Source: Elysia marginata
Lineage: Eukaryota; Mollusca; Gastropoda; Plakobranchidae
DNA length: 33,863 bases
NCBI GenBank assembly: GCA_019649035.1
Contig: BMAT01013808.1
Location: 85,789 to 119,651 of the forward strand
Reading direction: 5' to 3'
Shown here in pieces: positions 22,201 to 30,046 of the stretch. Position numbers and translations under genes: made by a program. Within the stretch, counting starts at the first letter, position 1; every line of letters begins with the position of its first letter. The notes beneath the pieces were generated by a model. It was not told where the DNA came from. It made no database searches and worked only from the letters and a program-made list of their open reading frames with translations.

Positions 22201-25200
22201 ATGATTCATTAAAAACTCAGCTAAAACGAGATAATGTGTTTCTTTATGTAAATTTTTATCTTAAAAGAGACCAGAAGTTGAAATAAAAGTCTTGAGAGTA
22301 AAAGCAGTTTTCTGTGTCCTTCAATACAATATATATATATATTTTTTTTTTGGGCTTTTATTCACATATTGATGTTTGCTAGGAAAAAGTCTAACAAAGT
22401 ATTTTTCTTTTAATGTTCATATAAGACTGTTCCCTTTATACCGAGCAGTTTCATTTCTCTTTCAGTGTACTCAATCACAGAGGAGTAGTCCAATTTACAT
22501 GCCGCCTCATTCATTGCCTGTCCTTACTCCAGTCAGCTGTTCATGTCTTTTTCAAAGACAGAATGGTGTGTGTTGCCCACCTGATTGGCAGTGACACTTT
22601 GCCTGTTCCAGCCCAAGTGAGTTTCATGCTTTCTGTGTTTGTTTCTTAGATTTCTGTCTTTAAATCTTAAGAACAAGAATTCTTTTCTTATGTTCATTAC
22701 TGCCGAATAAGTCAAGAGCCAGTTATATATCTTTAAATGTTATCATAATCTGTTCTTTTTGTATTTGTTGTCCGTGACTAAGTGTTGTTGTCCTTCTGAA
22801 TTCAGTGTTTGCCTTTGGTGGGATTTGGATTTTCCCATTGAAGAGAGGCTAAGCAAATGCATGCTCAATTGAACTTCTTTCTTCAGAGTTGTAGTTGCAA
22901 AATGTTAAGCTATGTTTTTCCAGCGACAAAGCAGTGGGTGCCAAAGTCACAGATGTTGAAGGTTCAAATTATAACAAAGGCAAGCATTTTCGGTCATTTT
23001 CACTTAAAGCCTACTTAAATTCACTGCAAGATTACATTATTACTGCAATTATACTTTTGGATTCATATAATCATAACCCATCCTGGATGTTTTGAATAGT
23101 TGGTTAATTGGACCATATTTATACTACAGATCTGATTTCTTTCATAAAATGTATTGATAAGTGAAAATACAAATAATTTGAAGTTAAGCTTTGTTTTCAT
23201 GGGATTCAAAATATCCAGACTTGACAGTACCTTCAATGTTTTTTATCGTTACTACCAAGCAGTCTCTATCGTTATAATGATGAAAGATACATGTAGATTT
23301 CTTTCCTTTATAAAATCAACATGCTTGGGCTTGTATGTAAGAGCGTGGTGAAAGATGGAGGCTATTACGTAAACATTCAGAAAATTGAATAAAGCAAACC
23401 TGATCTCTTGTGTAGTTTGAAACCATTTTAAATTAAAGTTTTAGTAAATTCCCTTGGGACTTGAAATAAGAGCTTTTATTGTGTAATTACAGTGCAATCA
23501 TTTGCTACTTTCCACAGCTTGCTCACAGATACTCCAGCTTATACTTAAACCCAAGAGCAGGAGACAGGGCTATGGTCATAAAGAACCATGAAGGAGACTG
23601 GGCTGTGCTTGTGGGTCGTTGGGTAGGCTACAAGAAAGGTGTGGCAGGAGTGCCTGGTAAGTTTTATCTGTTTTAATAACCAGGGGTACACAATTTTGTA
23701 TTTTTTTCTGGAACTCCAATTTTTTAAAACATCTTATTGCATTTATTTATGTAAAATACAAGAAAGCTGAAAAAGAATGTGATTTTTTTCAAACGCAAGA
23801 GAATTCTACATTTTGTCACTGTAGGTTTCTAATCAACCAACTATGTTCAGCACAAACTCTGAATTAGCTGTTCAGGAAATCACATCTTATTTACTTATAT
23901 TGCTGTGTTTTCCAACTGTTAAACTTCATGTAGCCTAAACTCTGATGTAGATGTTGTTTTAGGGAATCACATTCATCTTTGTGTTTTTTTTCTAAACGTC
24001 TAACTCCTCTTGACCCATGTTAGGGTAAGTTTACACTCAAAACAATCTGGGTTAGACCACCTTGACAGGAAATCAAATCTAAATAAATAAAGAACTCAAC
24101 TGGAGAGTTGGCAGTCCATAAAGTTTATATATTACAAAAAATCAAGTATTTAATAAAAGGTGATAAAAGGTGAATTTAGGTAATCACATAAATGACATAT
24201 ATAAAATAAAGGAAAGACGCAGAGGCACATTGTTTTGGTGATTGAATGTAGGCACGTACTTAGCATGGGGGACATTTGTAAACGTATACTATAGGAAAAT
24301 TTTTTCGATCAACTTTGAAATTCAGGAACAGTTTCACAAAGGGGGAAGAAAGGTGTTCCTGGTAGCCCTGGCCACCTTTCAATAAAGCTCTGGAGGAAAG
24401 GCTCTGAGAAGATTGAGTATATCCCAATTCAGTATGAGAAAGATTCTTTTTGCATAAACATGAAGAATTCGGTGATCAACCTCAAGACTGGATCAGTGAA
24501 AGTGAGTAAAATTTCTGTGTGCTTGACACACGAGATTTTGGTTAGTGTTTCTATTTTTCATAAAAAGAGTTCTAATAATCTTTTTTCATGGTTCTGTTTT
24601 CAAGTTTTTAAACTTATAAAGCAGGAAGGTCCAGGCCCACAAGGTTGACAAAAGTAGCGCAGATATATGCATAACAAATTTTGATAAAGGTAGTGCTTTG
24701 ATTTGAAGCAACCTAGAAATAGGCTAATTGGATAGGTATACTTTGTTTTGAATTTCCTTAAGGTATAGTTTCAACTAGAACAAAAAGAGAAAAAACACTG
24801 AATATTGTGTCTCTTATTTTTAAATAAAGGAAAACCTGTAATACTCACCAGGCAAGAATTTTTTCCTACCTAACACAATCAGAAGGTTAAAAACTACCTC
24901 CTTTTACGCTGATCTTTTGTGTGTGTCTATTTTTTTTTGAAAAATTAAAGTTTGTACTTTCTAAAGAATTTCTGTGCACTGTTGATAATGATTTAACTGC
25001 TTATGTTTGGAAAAAAAAAGAAATGGTTTCTGAAGGCGTAAAGAACATACAATTTTGAATAAAACAGGTCAGCTAGAGTTCCCTTATACCCTAATACACA
25101 AAAGCTAACCTATAAACGAAAAAAAAATACATGTAAGTGATGTAGCATGAAAGAAAAGTTGATGAGAAACATTGTTAAAAAATGAAAATTTGAAGACCAA

Positions 25201-28200
25201 ACTAACATGAGAAATAAAACTCACTTGGTACCACTTTTCTCTACCATATATAGCCTAGCATTCCATCAATACTACTGCTTTCACAATTTTGTTATTTAAT
25301 GGTTTATTAACTGTTTGAAAGCTAATTGAAAGCCCTAGAAGCAGTGAATAAAGCATTTTGATATTCTAGTTGAGTATGACTTAACTGCTGCAAATATAAG
25401 ATTAAGGATCATTAAGAACGATTCTGAAGAAAATAAAGAAAAACACATTGAAAGATTTCATGTTACAAAGGATTTAAAGAGATCACTAACCAAGTCTCTA
25501 TAGTTATATATGACTTCCAGCTATCCTCAGAATTTTTTTTTATGTTTCTATATGATATGATGTGATGAAATACATCATTAAAGTGAATTTGAACATCAGA
25601 TCAACTTGATTCATTTTGTATGAGCCCTACACAAGTTTATATATTGATGCTTTATAGCATTTTTTCTTTGCACCAAAAGTTTTCATCGTCAAATACAACA
25701 GCTTAATCTAGTTTTGTTTTTAACACCTTAGGTCTATCAGGGTTTCAACGACGTTGCAGAAACCCTGGCTCTTGCGTTCAGCATTTCTCTGCTTCATGTT
25801 CTCTGTCAGCCACGACCTAAAGGTTGGAAACCTGGGCAGAGCATTCAAGGAAGTGTGCTGACTCGTGGCAGTAGAGCGGTAAGGTCAAAATAGTTTTTAA
25901 GTTAATCCTTTGATGAAACTTGTTTTAAAGAAATGTCTTATCGTATCTTCTTTGTTATTAAGCATGTGATAAACCGAAAACCTTAGGCTTAGCTGCTTAG
26001 CTGTGATTAAAATGAAACAAAAATACCCTGTCCCTCAAGCACCTGCTGTGTCTTCCGAAAATTCTAACAAATCTGTACCCGCTTGTGGTGGGGCTATAAG
26101 TAAATACTGTCACTAACTCTATGTCTCTGTAACATGCATCACACCCGTCTTTTTAGCCTTCGAAATAAACACAAGCAACAGGTGTTCAAGACTGCTCTCT
26201 TACCAGATCTATAGGTTGTAGCTTTGAAGCGTTATGGAAAGGAAAAATATGGGCTACCTGTTGCTAGATTAACAGTTTGACCTGCCTTGCCTAGTGGTAC
26301 AAAATGTAAAGAAGAGGCAATTGCAAGGAGAATGCAGAGAAAAAAAGAGACCTTGAGGCAAAGAGATTGCAAGTGTTGTCTTTGCAAGATAGATGCGTGC
26401 AAATGTGTGAATAAATTAAAACCTAGGCATAGAGGGTGACCATCATTTGTTAGAAAAATAAAGACTTATTTTGGCCTTGGCATTGAGCTCTGATTTAGGT
26501 CTTGATTTAGGTGCAGCTGACTTGTAGGCAGTCTCAGTAGGGAAGGAATTAAAAAAAAATGAAAATGTTAAAAAAAAACTTATAAATGGAAATGTTTTTA
26601 ACTATCCTTGAGACTGAAATTTATGATTAAATAGTACCATTACTCCTAACATTATGGTGGCCATTGTTGAGGGCTAGAGACTTGATCTAGGCATACAAAG
26701 TAGAGAGTAAATCACCCAAAATGCAAGCAGAATTGTCCACCAGTTTTTTTTTTATCTCTATTGTGAGATTTTTTAGAGCACTTTCGAAGGGAGAAGGGGA
26801 TGTGAAGATGAAAATTCATACAAAGGTCTGCATATAGTATATTTTGCCATTGAGTTTTTTAGGTTATCTCTTTCAACCCTCTGCTCCAAGGGCTGTTTTT
26901 CCCTGTTACCCGGCCTCATGAGCTGTTTTATCATCAAAATCATATGACCTATGTGCATTCAAAGTGTAAAAAAAAAAAAAACAACCCAATATTGCCTGTC
27001 TATTGGCCAAGTCTTTTAGAAAAATGACATATTACAGTCAAAGTGGGAAAATCTGTGACATATTTTACTTCAAGGATGCAAGTGTTCTGATTTTTGCAAA
27101 GATTCCGATTTAGACTTAACTCTTTAACCATGTAATTATCTCCTACTTCTGCACGTAATTTTTCTAGGTCTAGACCTAGCCTAGATCTACATGTGCGGTT
27201 GTAACTTCTAGGTCGCTGCAAATATTGCTAAAAGATTTAAATATAGCTTCTCTTGGAAGTTCAATCTACTATAATCAACATCCGGGGTCGAACTATTTCA
27301 TAGTTTTATTCGTACATCGTCTTTCTCCCCTTCTTAGTTATGACTATACATCAGACGCTGTCAGCGTCCATCCGTGGATATAAAATGGTGCACCGGACGT
27401 TGACAGCGTCTGGCCATTGTTATAGTTAAATTTAAAAAAAAACCCAAAGCTCAAGATTCATAGAAAATCCAACATTTCTTATGAGTTGTATTGCTGTGGA
27501 GGCCCTAGTAGAGCTGCATCTATCTTTCTTTTTTTAGTCTATCAAAAGCAATATAGAGACAGCTATTGGTTATCAGTGCCAGACATAGCACTTTAGGAAA
27601 GTGTTAAAATCTTCCTGCTTTTTTAGCATCAGCGGCTTGCATCCCTGTTATATTAAAAGTGAGAACAAAATCGGCTGTGGTCAAGAAGTGAATGTTATTT
27701 TTTTTTTTGGACTCTTTTAATGCTAATAGGATATATTCACATAACTTAAAATTGTATACTAACTAACAGGTAAAAGGTGTTTGTAAATTTAAGATAGCTC
27801 AAAGACATGGTGTACCTTTTCTCCAATGCTAAAATTACATGTTTAAGTCACATCATGAGCCATTCTAGATAATCTATGCTATGAGTCCCCACATTAAGTG
27901 GTGGTTGAGGGCAACGCCCATTTTCTTATGTTTCAGAATTAAAGTATATCTGAATCTAAATCAAGGTTCTCTTGTATCAATACGGTCATTTTCACTTGCT
28001 AGATTTAAATATATATTAGAGGTGTAATCTGGATCCTCATCAGAAACAAATAGTTCATGCCTAATTTGTAAAACTGTGAGAGCCATAGACATTAATCTTT
28101 TACCAAAATGCAAGGGTTGTTAGACACTCTCGTGGACTTAAAACAAATAAACCAAATTTTGTCACTTATCTTCTGCAGCTCAAGTGATCATGAGTGCAGA

Positions 28201-30046
28201 TATTCTGAAAAAGGTTTTGCATAACTGTAATGTCATAAGAATACTGTGATCTGTCAAAGAATTTATGAATGAGTTACTGTATCTCAAAACAGAAAAAATC
28301 TGGGAGACTTCCATTTAATTGTATCTGGTTTTCTGTGAATCTGGTGTTATACCAAGTTAAGACCTAATTCGGTGAATTTAAAATTGACATAATATGGAAA
28401 TTCCCATGAATTTTACAGGCCTATCCAAACCTCTAATATAAAATAAGGTGCTACAGCGTAAAATGTATGCATCTTTGTTTTAGCATATTTTAGTTTCTAA
28501 GGATTAAATCTAATTCAAGATTTATGCAGCTGATAAAGGCTATCTAATTAATTTATGACTATTAAATTAAATTATGGTAAGACGCTGCAGATTGACTCCC
28601 AGATTTCTATTTTAATTGGCGTTTGCCTTCATAGACAAGGGTCTTTTGAAATCAAATCAACTTACTTTATCTGCAATCAAATTACCTTAGTCAGGCCTGA
28701 GATCTAAGCACCTTCAAACCTCCCAGATTTTTTATGAAGTCAGCATGCACCCTGAAATCTTGGTTTGGTAGTCCTATGACTGGTGGAATCGGTCCTTTAA
28801 AAGTTCTTAAACTTTTCCCCTCAAGAACACAGTATTGTACAGAAAGTTATTGTATTTAAAGGGCTCTCACTGAAAATTAATCTTAGCAACCAATGTCTGA
28901 TTTACCCTTGATTGCCTCAAATATATGGAGAAAAAAAAACCTAACCCCAAAAACAAGAGGCAGAGTAAGGTCAAGTCTAAAGTATACATGTAATTGATAA
29001 AGAAGCTGTGTTCAGGGATTCTGGAAACTGCTTGAAACAGCTGTCATTGATATCAGATAATCTATTATTTTCTTTGTTGCCATGCTCATTGGTCAGTTGT
29101 TAACACTGAACAAGCTGGTGTCTTTTTTGGAGCAATAAGGTAGCCAACTAAGCATGAAGCTTGTTTAAGTAAACAAGTAAAGCTAAGTAAATGATCAAAT
29201 ATGAAAATTTAATCATATTTAAAACTTGTACAGAAAAACAAAGACAGACACACTGAGAAACAGAGAGAGAGAAAGCAGCAAGTTAGGGAGAAAAAGATGT
29301 ACTGACAAATGGAAAAAGATTTAAAGGGTAGCATTTTATTTTAAAAATATATATAGATTTCTATATAAATATTTTTCAGATAGATATATAGTAATAGATG
29401 GACAGATAGAAACAGTGATTATTTATAGAGGTGTTCTTGTTTGATAAATAAACAAGCAGAACTTTTGATAAATCACTACACGTGTTGTGAATTACTGTTT
29501 GATCAAGTATCATAGCCCCAGCTAGTAACATAGAAATAAGAGCAGTTTTTATAAAATCACCAGTTCATATGAGTATCATACCAAATATTTTTCTTTCGCG
29601 TTGATCTTCAGACAAATCTGATCAATCATTGATCTTGTTATTTTCTGCAGGTGGCCCCTGTACCCTCAGAAGATATGGCCTTTGTGATGGCAGCTGGCTT
29701 TCTCATGTCAACCCCATCTAACCACTATGTTCGAGAGAGATATGGAAACACAGTGTGTGCTGGCTGTGGCGGAGGAGAGGGGGCGCCTGTTGTAGACTTT
29801 GGTGATATGGATACTGGTAGTTTAGGAGGCACAGATGGCGGTGCTGGTGATGCTGGTGATGCTGGCGGTGCAGGTGATGCAGATGGTGGTGCAGGCTGTG
29901 GTGGCTGTGGCGGATGTGGTGGTTGTGGTGGCTGTGGCGGCGGCGGTGGTGGTTGTGGAGGTGGGGGTGGATGTGGTGGCGGCGGTTGTGGTGGTGGTGG
30001 TTGTGGTGGTGGTGGTTGTGGTGGTTGCGGGGGCTGTGGAGGGTAA
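3826..30046 (+). CDS. GRDP-like (DUF1399) glycine-rich domain protein, 13 coding exons
   Basis: Joining the 13 exons listed separately gives 2382 coding bases, 793 residues, with all junctions in frame. Residues about 20-260 form the GRDP-like region, with D-V-A-W-V-W-H-C-H at 71-79 and Y-D-M-D-L-M-W-H-T-H at 205-214. Residues about 315-475 look beta-rich and occupy the place of the C2-like segment of plant GRDPs. Residues about 475-680 are a conserved-looking tail region (GDWAVLVGRWVGYKKG at about 536-551). Residues 745-793 are only Gly and Cys. There is no signal peptide or membrane segment, so it is probably cytosolic or nuclear. In plants, members of this family are linked to stress and hormone responses; a biochemical activity is not established, and I claim none here. 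Exon 9 and the donor of intron 5 are the least certain parts. Confidence 0.85.
5930..6610. repeat. CpG-rich block with inverted repeat, unidentified
   Basis: This block stands out from the AT-rich intron by many CpG dinucleotides and a GCCGGCATGCCGGC palindrome near 5948. ACATGTGTAGACC at 6256-6268 is repeated in inverse as GGTCTACACATGT at 6522-6534 (13/13). CATGTGTAGA is also tandemly doubled at 6247-6266. It may be an unrecognised transposable element or a regulatory island. No coding frame of interest. Confidence 0.4.
7212..7278. repeat. (CT)n microsatellite
   Basis: About 67 bp of almost pure CT dinucleotide with three interruptions, in intron 1. Confidence 0.95.
8745..8874 (+). CDS. 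Exon 2 of GRDP-like gene
   Basis: Acceptor TTACACAG|G and donor GAAAGG|GTTTGT, 130 bp. It completes the split Arg codon and encodes residues 49-92, YQHLFLPLAATHKDK... then DVAWVWHCHMLCPTSYCADC. D71, W76, H77 and H79 form the first D-x4-W-H-x-H signature of the GRDP-like family. The open frame continues past the donor only into unrelated intron sequence. Confidence 0.92.
9103..9154. repeat. 52-bp dispersed repeat, copy 1
   Basis: Begins TGAAGGTGAAAATTGTGA and ends AGACATAT. It matches 21443-21494 in intron 7 at about 42 of 52 positions in the same orientation. The flanks are not clearly alike, so it is a short remnant of an unidentified repeat family. Confidence 0.5.
11241..12213. repeat. ~1-kb segment bracketed by imperfect inverted arms
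   Basis: GCCATATTGGTGTGGGTTGG (to 11261) and the reverse complement of 12193-12213 (GCCATCTTGTTGTGGGAAGG) match at 17 of 21 positions. The interior is AT-rich with several TCTAGATCTA words and no convincing gene. This could be a non-autonomous DNA element, or two promoter-like motifs (CCAT-type/YY1-like) in opposite orientation. Confidence 0.4.
12209..12280 (+). promoter_or_regulatory. AAGATGGCGG motif with short ORF in intron 2
   Basis: CAAGATGGCGGAC is a YY1-like promoter motif, and its ATG opens a 23-codon frame (MADYLVSSSCEPRGE...) in CpG-richer DNA. It could mark an internal transcription start. However, the motif is also one arm of the inverted pair at 11241/12193, so it may belong to a mobile element. 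No in-frame strong donor connects it to exon 3. Confidence 0.25.
12447..12663 (+). CDS. Orphan exon-like ORF in intron 2, function unknown
   Basis: An open frame runs from just after TTTGTGTAG (acceptor-like) through FSRLLLIAENDGSYTLFINV and on to ILTVFDR, ending at a possible donor GACAG|GTTGAA, with the frame open to 12700. The alternating hydrophobic pattern looks like beta strands. I do not recognise the family. Its phase-2 end is incompatible with exon 3 of the GRDP-like gene (joining would give a stop), and exons 2 and 3 join perfectly without it. It is therefore not part of that protein. It may be a nested gene exon, a repeat-derived fragment or chance. Confidence 0.3.
12961..13185 (+). 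CDS. Exon 3 of GRDP-like gene
   Basis: Acceptor TTTGCAG and donor CAA|GTAAGC, 225 bp, phase 0 on both sides. It encodes residues 93-167. LLNGVVVDHTLLRND continues the first module directly after exon 2's DCER, and ETRELWQKEYPDHPFDV is the family's conserved linker (plant GRDPs have a similar W-x3-YP-x-P motif). The exon ends with SYDIISAASRQKEFGYQ. Confidence 0.93.
13186..13594 (+). other. Intron 3 (409 bp)
   Basis: Donor GTAAGC and acceptor CAATTCCAG, phase 0. AT-rich, nothing else seen. Confidence 0.85.
13595..13864 (+). CDS. Exon 4 of GRDP-like gene
   Basis: Acceptor AATTCCAG and donor GAG|GTAAAA, 270 bp, phase 0. It encodes residues 168-257 and holds the second His module: FLEAALMRYRKFLLLK followed by YDMDLMWHTHQL (D208, W211, H212, H214) and the HDDSVNDRSEGSKL motif. 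The last is the family's conserved HDD-D-x-R-x-x-G signature. This is the most diagnostic exon for the GRDP-like assignment. Confidence 0.95.
13865..14576 (+). other. Intron 4 (712 bp)
   Basis: Donor GTAAAA and acceptor TTCACCATAG, phase 0. AT-rich, no feature recognised. Confidence 0.85.
14577..14795 (+). CDS. Exon 5 of GRDP-like gene
   Basis: Acceptor TCACCATAG, 219 bp, residues 258-330. AWREEYGQNFAQFGAMYRG is the end of the GRDP-like region (plant members have W-E-E-x-F-G...Y-x3-GAM-x-RG). A short linker follows, then NNLRLKVYTSANEKI, which looks like the first strand of the C2-like part. The donor ATT|GTAATT is weak; it was chosen because it keeps phase 0 and retains that strand. The minus-strand ORF across this exon is a shadow. 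Confidence 0.85.
15386..16130 (-). mobile_element. LINE 3' end: reverse-transcriptase C-terminal region, antisense in intron 5
   Basis: The minus strand is open for about 248 codons to a stop near 15386. The motif order is NPKALIIT (fragment of the post-palm KKTKALIIT motif), NFKYLGSIKTSDGTCTKDIN, WPRMLYGCETWTMRK, EAAEMWFFRRLLRVSWKDRR, KYIGHAERN, KRGRGRPSLSYVDQ and QDRVIWRGIV. This is the C-terminal half of a LINE endonuclease-reverse transcriptase, of the group often labelled 'craniofacial development protein 2-like' or RTE/BovB-like; clade is tentative. The copy is 5' truncated near 16130, as is usual for LINEs. The unbroken frame suggests a fairly recent insertion. CTAAA-CTTTA-like words at about 15313 and 16127 could be a decayed target duplication. 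Confidence 0.88.
16335..16351. repeat. Poly-G tract (17 G)
   Basis: An uninterrupted run of 17 G in intron 5. Its length is likely unreliable in sequencing. Confidence 0.9.
18193..18450 (+). CDS. Exon 6 of GRDP-like gene
   Basis: Acceptor TATCTCTTCAG and donor CTTCAG|GTGGGT, 258 bp, phase 0, residues 331-416. MECLETLKGPSKMWQGKSLF then VFKTRYVNCLKFSLED. These strand-like segments continue the C2-like domain begun in exon 5; the exon ends in an acidic, Leu-rich MCDLLLLLEEQ and a Ser/Thr linker. The domain name is an inference from position and pattern relative to plant GRDPs. Confidence 0.85.
20040..20110. repeat. Possible TA-flanked inverted-repeat element end
   Basis: TA|CAGTGCAACTTGGTAATAAC has the look of a Tc1/mariner- or pogo-type terminal repeat. 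AACAAACAC near 20057 is mirrored by GTGTTTGTT near 20084. I cannot find a matching far end, so this may be a fragment whose partner fell into the assembly gap. Confidence 0.3.
20237..20260. other. Assembly gap (24 N)
   Basis: 24 unknown bases followed directly by 25 A. The true sequence and length are unknown. It lies in intron 6, about 130 bp before exon 7, so the exon set is probably unaffected. Confidence 0.98.
20389..20564 (+). CDS. Exon 7 of GRDP-like gene
   Basis: Acceptor TTTATTCTAG and donor CACAG|GTTAAA, 176 bp, starts phase 0 and ends phase 2, residues 417-475. ISLKLAVGPVKEGPVLLSLK looks like beta strands. PIPLPRLPPGTDNWCEVASH is a Pro-rich turn ending in W-C. It likely closes the C2-like middle region. 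The first 20 bases after the donor are AT-rich intron. Confidence 0.88.
20805..21078. mobile_element. Inverted-repeat element family B, copy 1
   Basis: A 274-bp non-coding element with termini CAGGGATGCAAG and CTTGCATCCCTG, a perfect 12-bp terminal inverted repeat. The interior blocks TCATAGAAAATC, CTATCT, CTATCAAAAG-like and TTCCTGCTTTTTTA recur in copies at 27071-27647 and 33301-33583. MITE-like. Superfamily and target duplication not resolved. Confidence 0.8.
21443..21494. repeat. 52-bp dispersed repeat, copy 2
   Basis: Matches 9103-9154 at about 42 of 52 positions in the same orientation, with shared core GAAAATTGTGA and TCCAACTCAT. Confidence 0.5.
22562..22616 (+). CDS. Exon 8 of GRDP-like gene (55 bp)
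   Basis: Acceptor TCAAAGACAG|A completes the Arg codon split from exon 7. Donor CAA|GTGAGT is strong. It encodes residues 475-493, MVCVAHLIGSDTLPVPAQ. An alternative acceptor five bases upstream (TCAAAG) would put the exon out of frame with a stop, so this start is well fixed. Confidence 0.8.
22617..22934 (+). other. Intron 8 (318 bp), tandem acceptors
   Basis: Donor GTGAGT. Two AGs follow the T-rich tract: CCAG at 22920-22923 and GCAG at 22931-22934. Only the second keeps the reading frame. Confidence 0.65.
22935..22979 (+). CDS. Exon 9 of GRDP-like gene (45-bp micro-exon)
   Basis: Fifteen codons, phase 0 on both sides, WVPKSQMLKVQIITK (residues 494-508). It sits between the second AG of intron 8 and AAAG|GCAAGC, a site that fits the strict consensus of GC donors. 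A longer overlapping frame (DKAVGAKVTDVEG...) exists, but its phase matches neither neighbour. If exon 9 were skipped, exon 8 to exon 10 would still be in frame (PAQ|LAHRYSS), so it could also be alternatively spliced. Confidence 0.6.
22980..23517 (+). other. Intron 9 (538 bp), probable GC-AG intron
   Basis: Donor AAG|GCAAGC and acceptor ACTTTCCACAG. No GT donor in a compatible phase lies within the open stretch. Confidence 0.6.
23518..23656 (+). CDS. Exon 10 of GRDP-like gene
   Basis: Acceptor TTTCCACAG and strong donor CCTG|GTAAGT, 139 bp, ends phase 1, residues 509-554. LAHRYSSLYLNPRAGDRAMV then NHEGDWAVLVGRWVGYKKGV. The GDRAMVIKN...GDWAVLVGRW core is strongly patterned and probably one beta-rich fold with exons 11-12. 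I do not recognise a named domain for it. Confidence 0.9.
23657..24325 (+). other. Intron 10 (669 bp)
   Basis: Donor GTAAGT and acceptor TTGAAATTCAG, phase 1. AT-rich, nothing further seen. Confidence 0.85.
24326..24501 (+). CDS. Exon 11 of GRDP-like gene
   Basis: Acceptor AAATTCAG|GA and donor GTGAAA|GTGAGT, 176 bp, residues 555-613. GTVSQRGKKGVPGSPGHLSI continues the exon 10 core (GVPG-x-PG), then strand-like KLWRKGSEKIEYIPIQYE and FCINMKNSVINLKTGSVK. The open frame past the donor is intron. Confidence 0.9.
24502..25731 (+). other. Intron 11 (1.2 kb)
   Basis: Donor GTGAGT and acceptor AACACCTTAG, phase 0. AT-rich with no recognisable repeat or ORF. Confidence 0.85.
25732..25878 (+). CDS. 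Exon 12 of GRDP-like gene
   Basis: Acceptor ACACCTTAG and donor GCG|GTAAGG, 147 bp, phase 0, residues 614-662. The hydrophobic helix-like DVAETLALAFSISLLHVLCQ is too short and too polar-flanked to be a confident membrane span. PRPKGWKPGQSIQGSVLTRG follows. Confidence 0.92.
27071..27647. mobile_element. Inverted-repeat element family B, copy 2 (enlarged)
   Basis: The left end CAAGGATGCAAG and right end CTTGCATCCCTG match copy 1, as do the internal blocks TTCATAGAAAATC and TTCCTGCTTTTTTAGCATC. It is 577 bp instead of 274 because about 300 bp, roughly 27115-27430, has no counterpart in copies 1 or 3 and includes the hairpin at 27352-27412. This extra DNA is probably a nested insertion. Confidence 0.75.
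27352..27412. repeat. Strong hairpin nested in family B copy 2
   Basis: The 18-bp left arm CAGACGCTGTCAGCGTCC pairs with the right arm 27395-27412 (17/18), with a 25-nt loop. Weaker pairing extends outward (ACTATA...TATAGT), so a palindromic element of about 90 bp is likely. GC-rich against an AT-rich background. Confidence 0.65.
29244..29410. repeat. Simple-sequence stretch (GA/CA, then AT/AGAT)
   Basis: GA- and CA-rich text (GACAGACACAC, GAGAGAGA) followed by TATATAG- and AGATAGAT-like words. Degenerate simple repeat without longer structure. Confidence 0.5.
29651..30046 (+). CDS. Exon 13 of GRDP-like gene: last exon with Gly/Cys tail
   Basis: Acceptor TTTTCTGCAG, 396 bp, residues 663-793 plus TAA at 30044-30046. 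It begins with VAPVPSEDMAFVMAAGFLMS and NHYVRERYGNTVCAGCGGGE. A Gly/Asp/Ala linker (GDAGDAGGAGDADGGAG) follows, then 49 residues of only Gly and Cys (12 Cys separated by 2-6 Gly). All four Gly codons are mixed, so it is not a pure triplet repeat. The overlapping poly-Val frame is a shadow. The last codons overlap a donor-like GG|GTAAGG, so an alternative 3' end is possible. Confidence 0.92.
   Translation: MAPVPSEDMAFVMAAGFLMSTPSNHYVRERYGNTVCAGCGGGEGAPVVDFGDMDTGSLGGTDGGAGDAGDAGGAGDADGGAGCGGCGGCGGCGGCGGGGGGCGGGGGCGGGGCGGGGCGGGGCGGCGGCGG
29894..30043 (+). repeat. G-rich codon repeat encoding the (Cys-Gly)n tail
   Basis: An imperfect TGT-GGT/GGC tract of about 150 bp. The coding strand has many GG(N)GG runs and could form G-quadruplexes. 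It is likely prone to length variation between alleles. Confidence 0.8.

Larger units (their letters stand above)
20565..22561 (+). other. Intron 7 (2.0 kb)
   Basis: Donor GTTAAA and acceptor TCAAAGACAG, phase 2. It contains family B element copy 1 (20805-21078), the second 52-bp repeat (21443-21494) and a (TA)n/T tract near 22327-22350. No other feature seen. Confidence 0.8.
25879..29650 (+). other. Intron 12 (3.8 kb)
   Basis: Donor GTAAGG and acceptor TTATTTTCTGCAG, phase 0. It contains family B element copy 2 (27071-27647) with a nested hairpin, and an AT/AGAT-rich stretch near 29240-29410. The intervals 25880-27070 and 27650-29240 show no supportable gene. Confidence 0.8.

Noticed and set aside
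22895-23095. Longer frame DKAVGAKVTDVEGSNYNKG as exon 9
   Set aside because: Its phase fits neither the exon 8 donor nor the exon 10 acceptor. The 15-codon alternative fits both.
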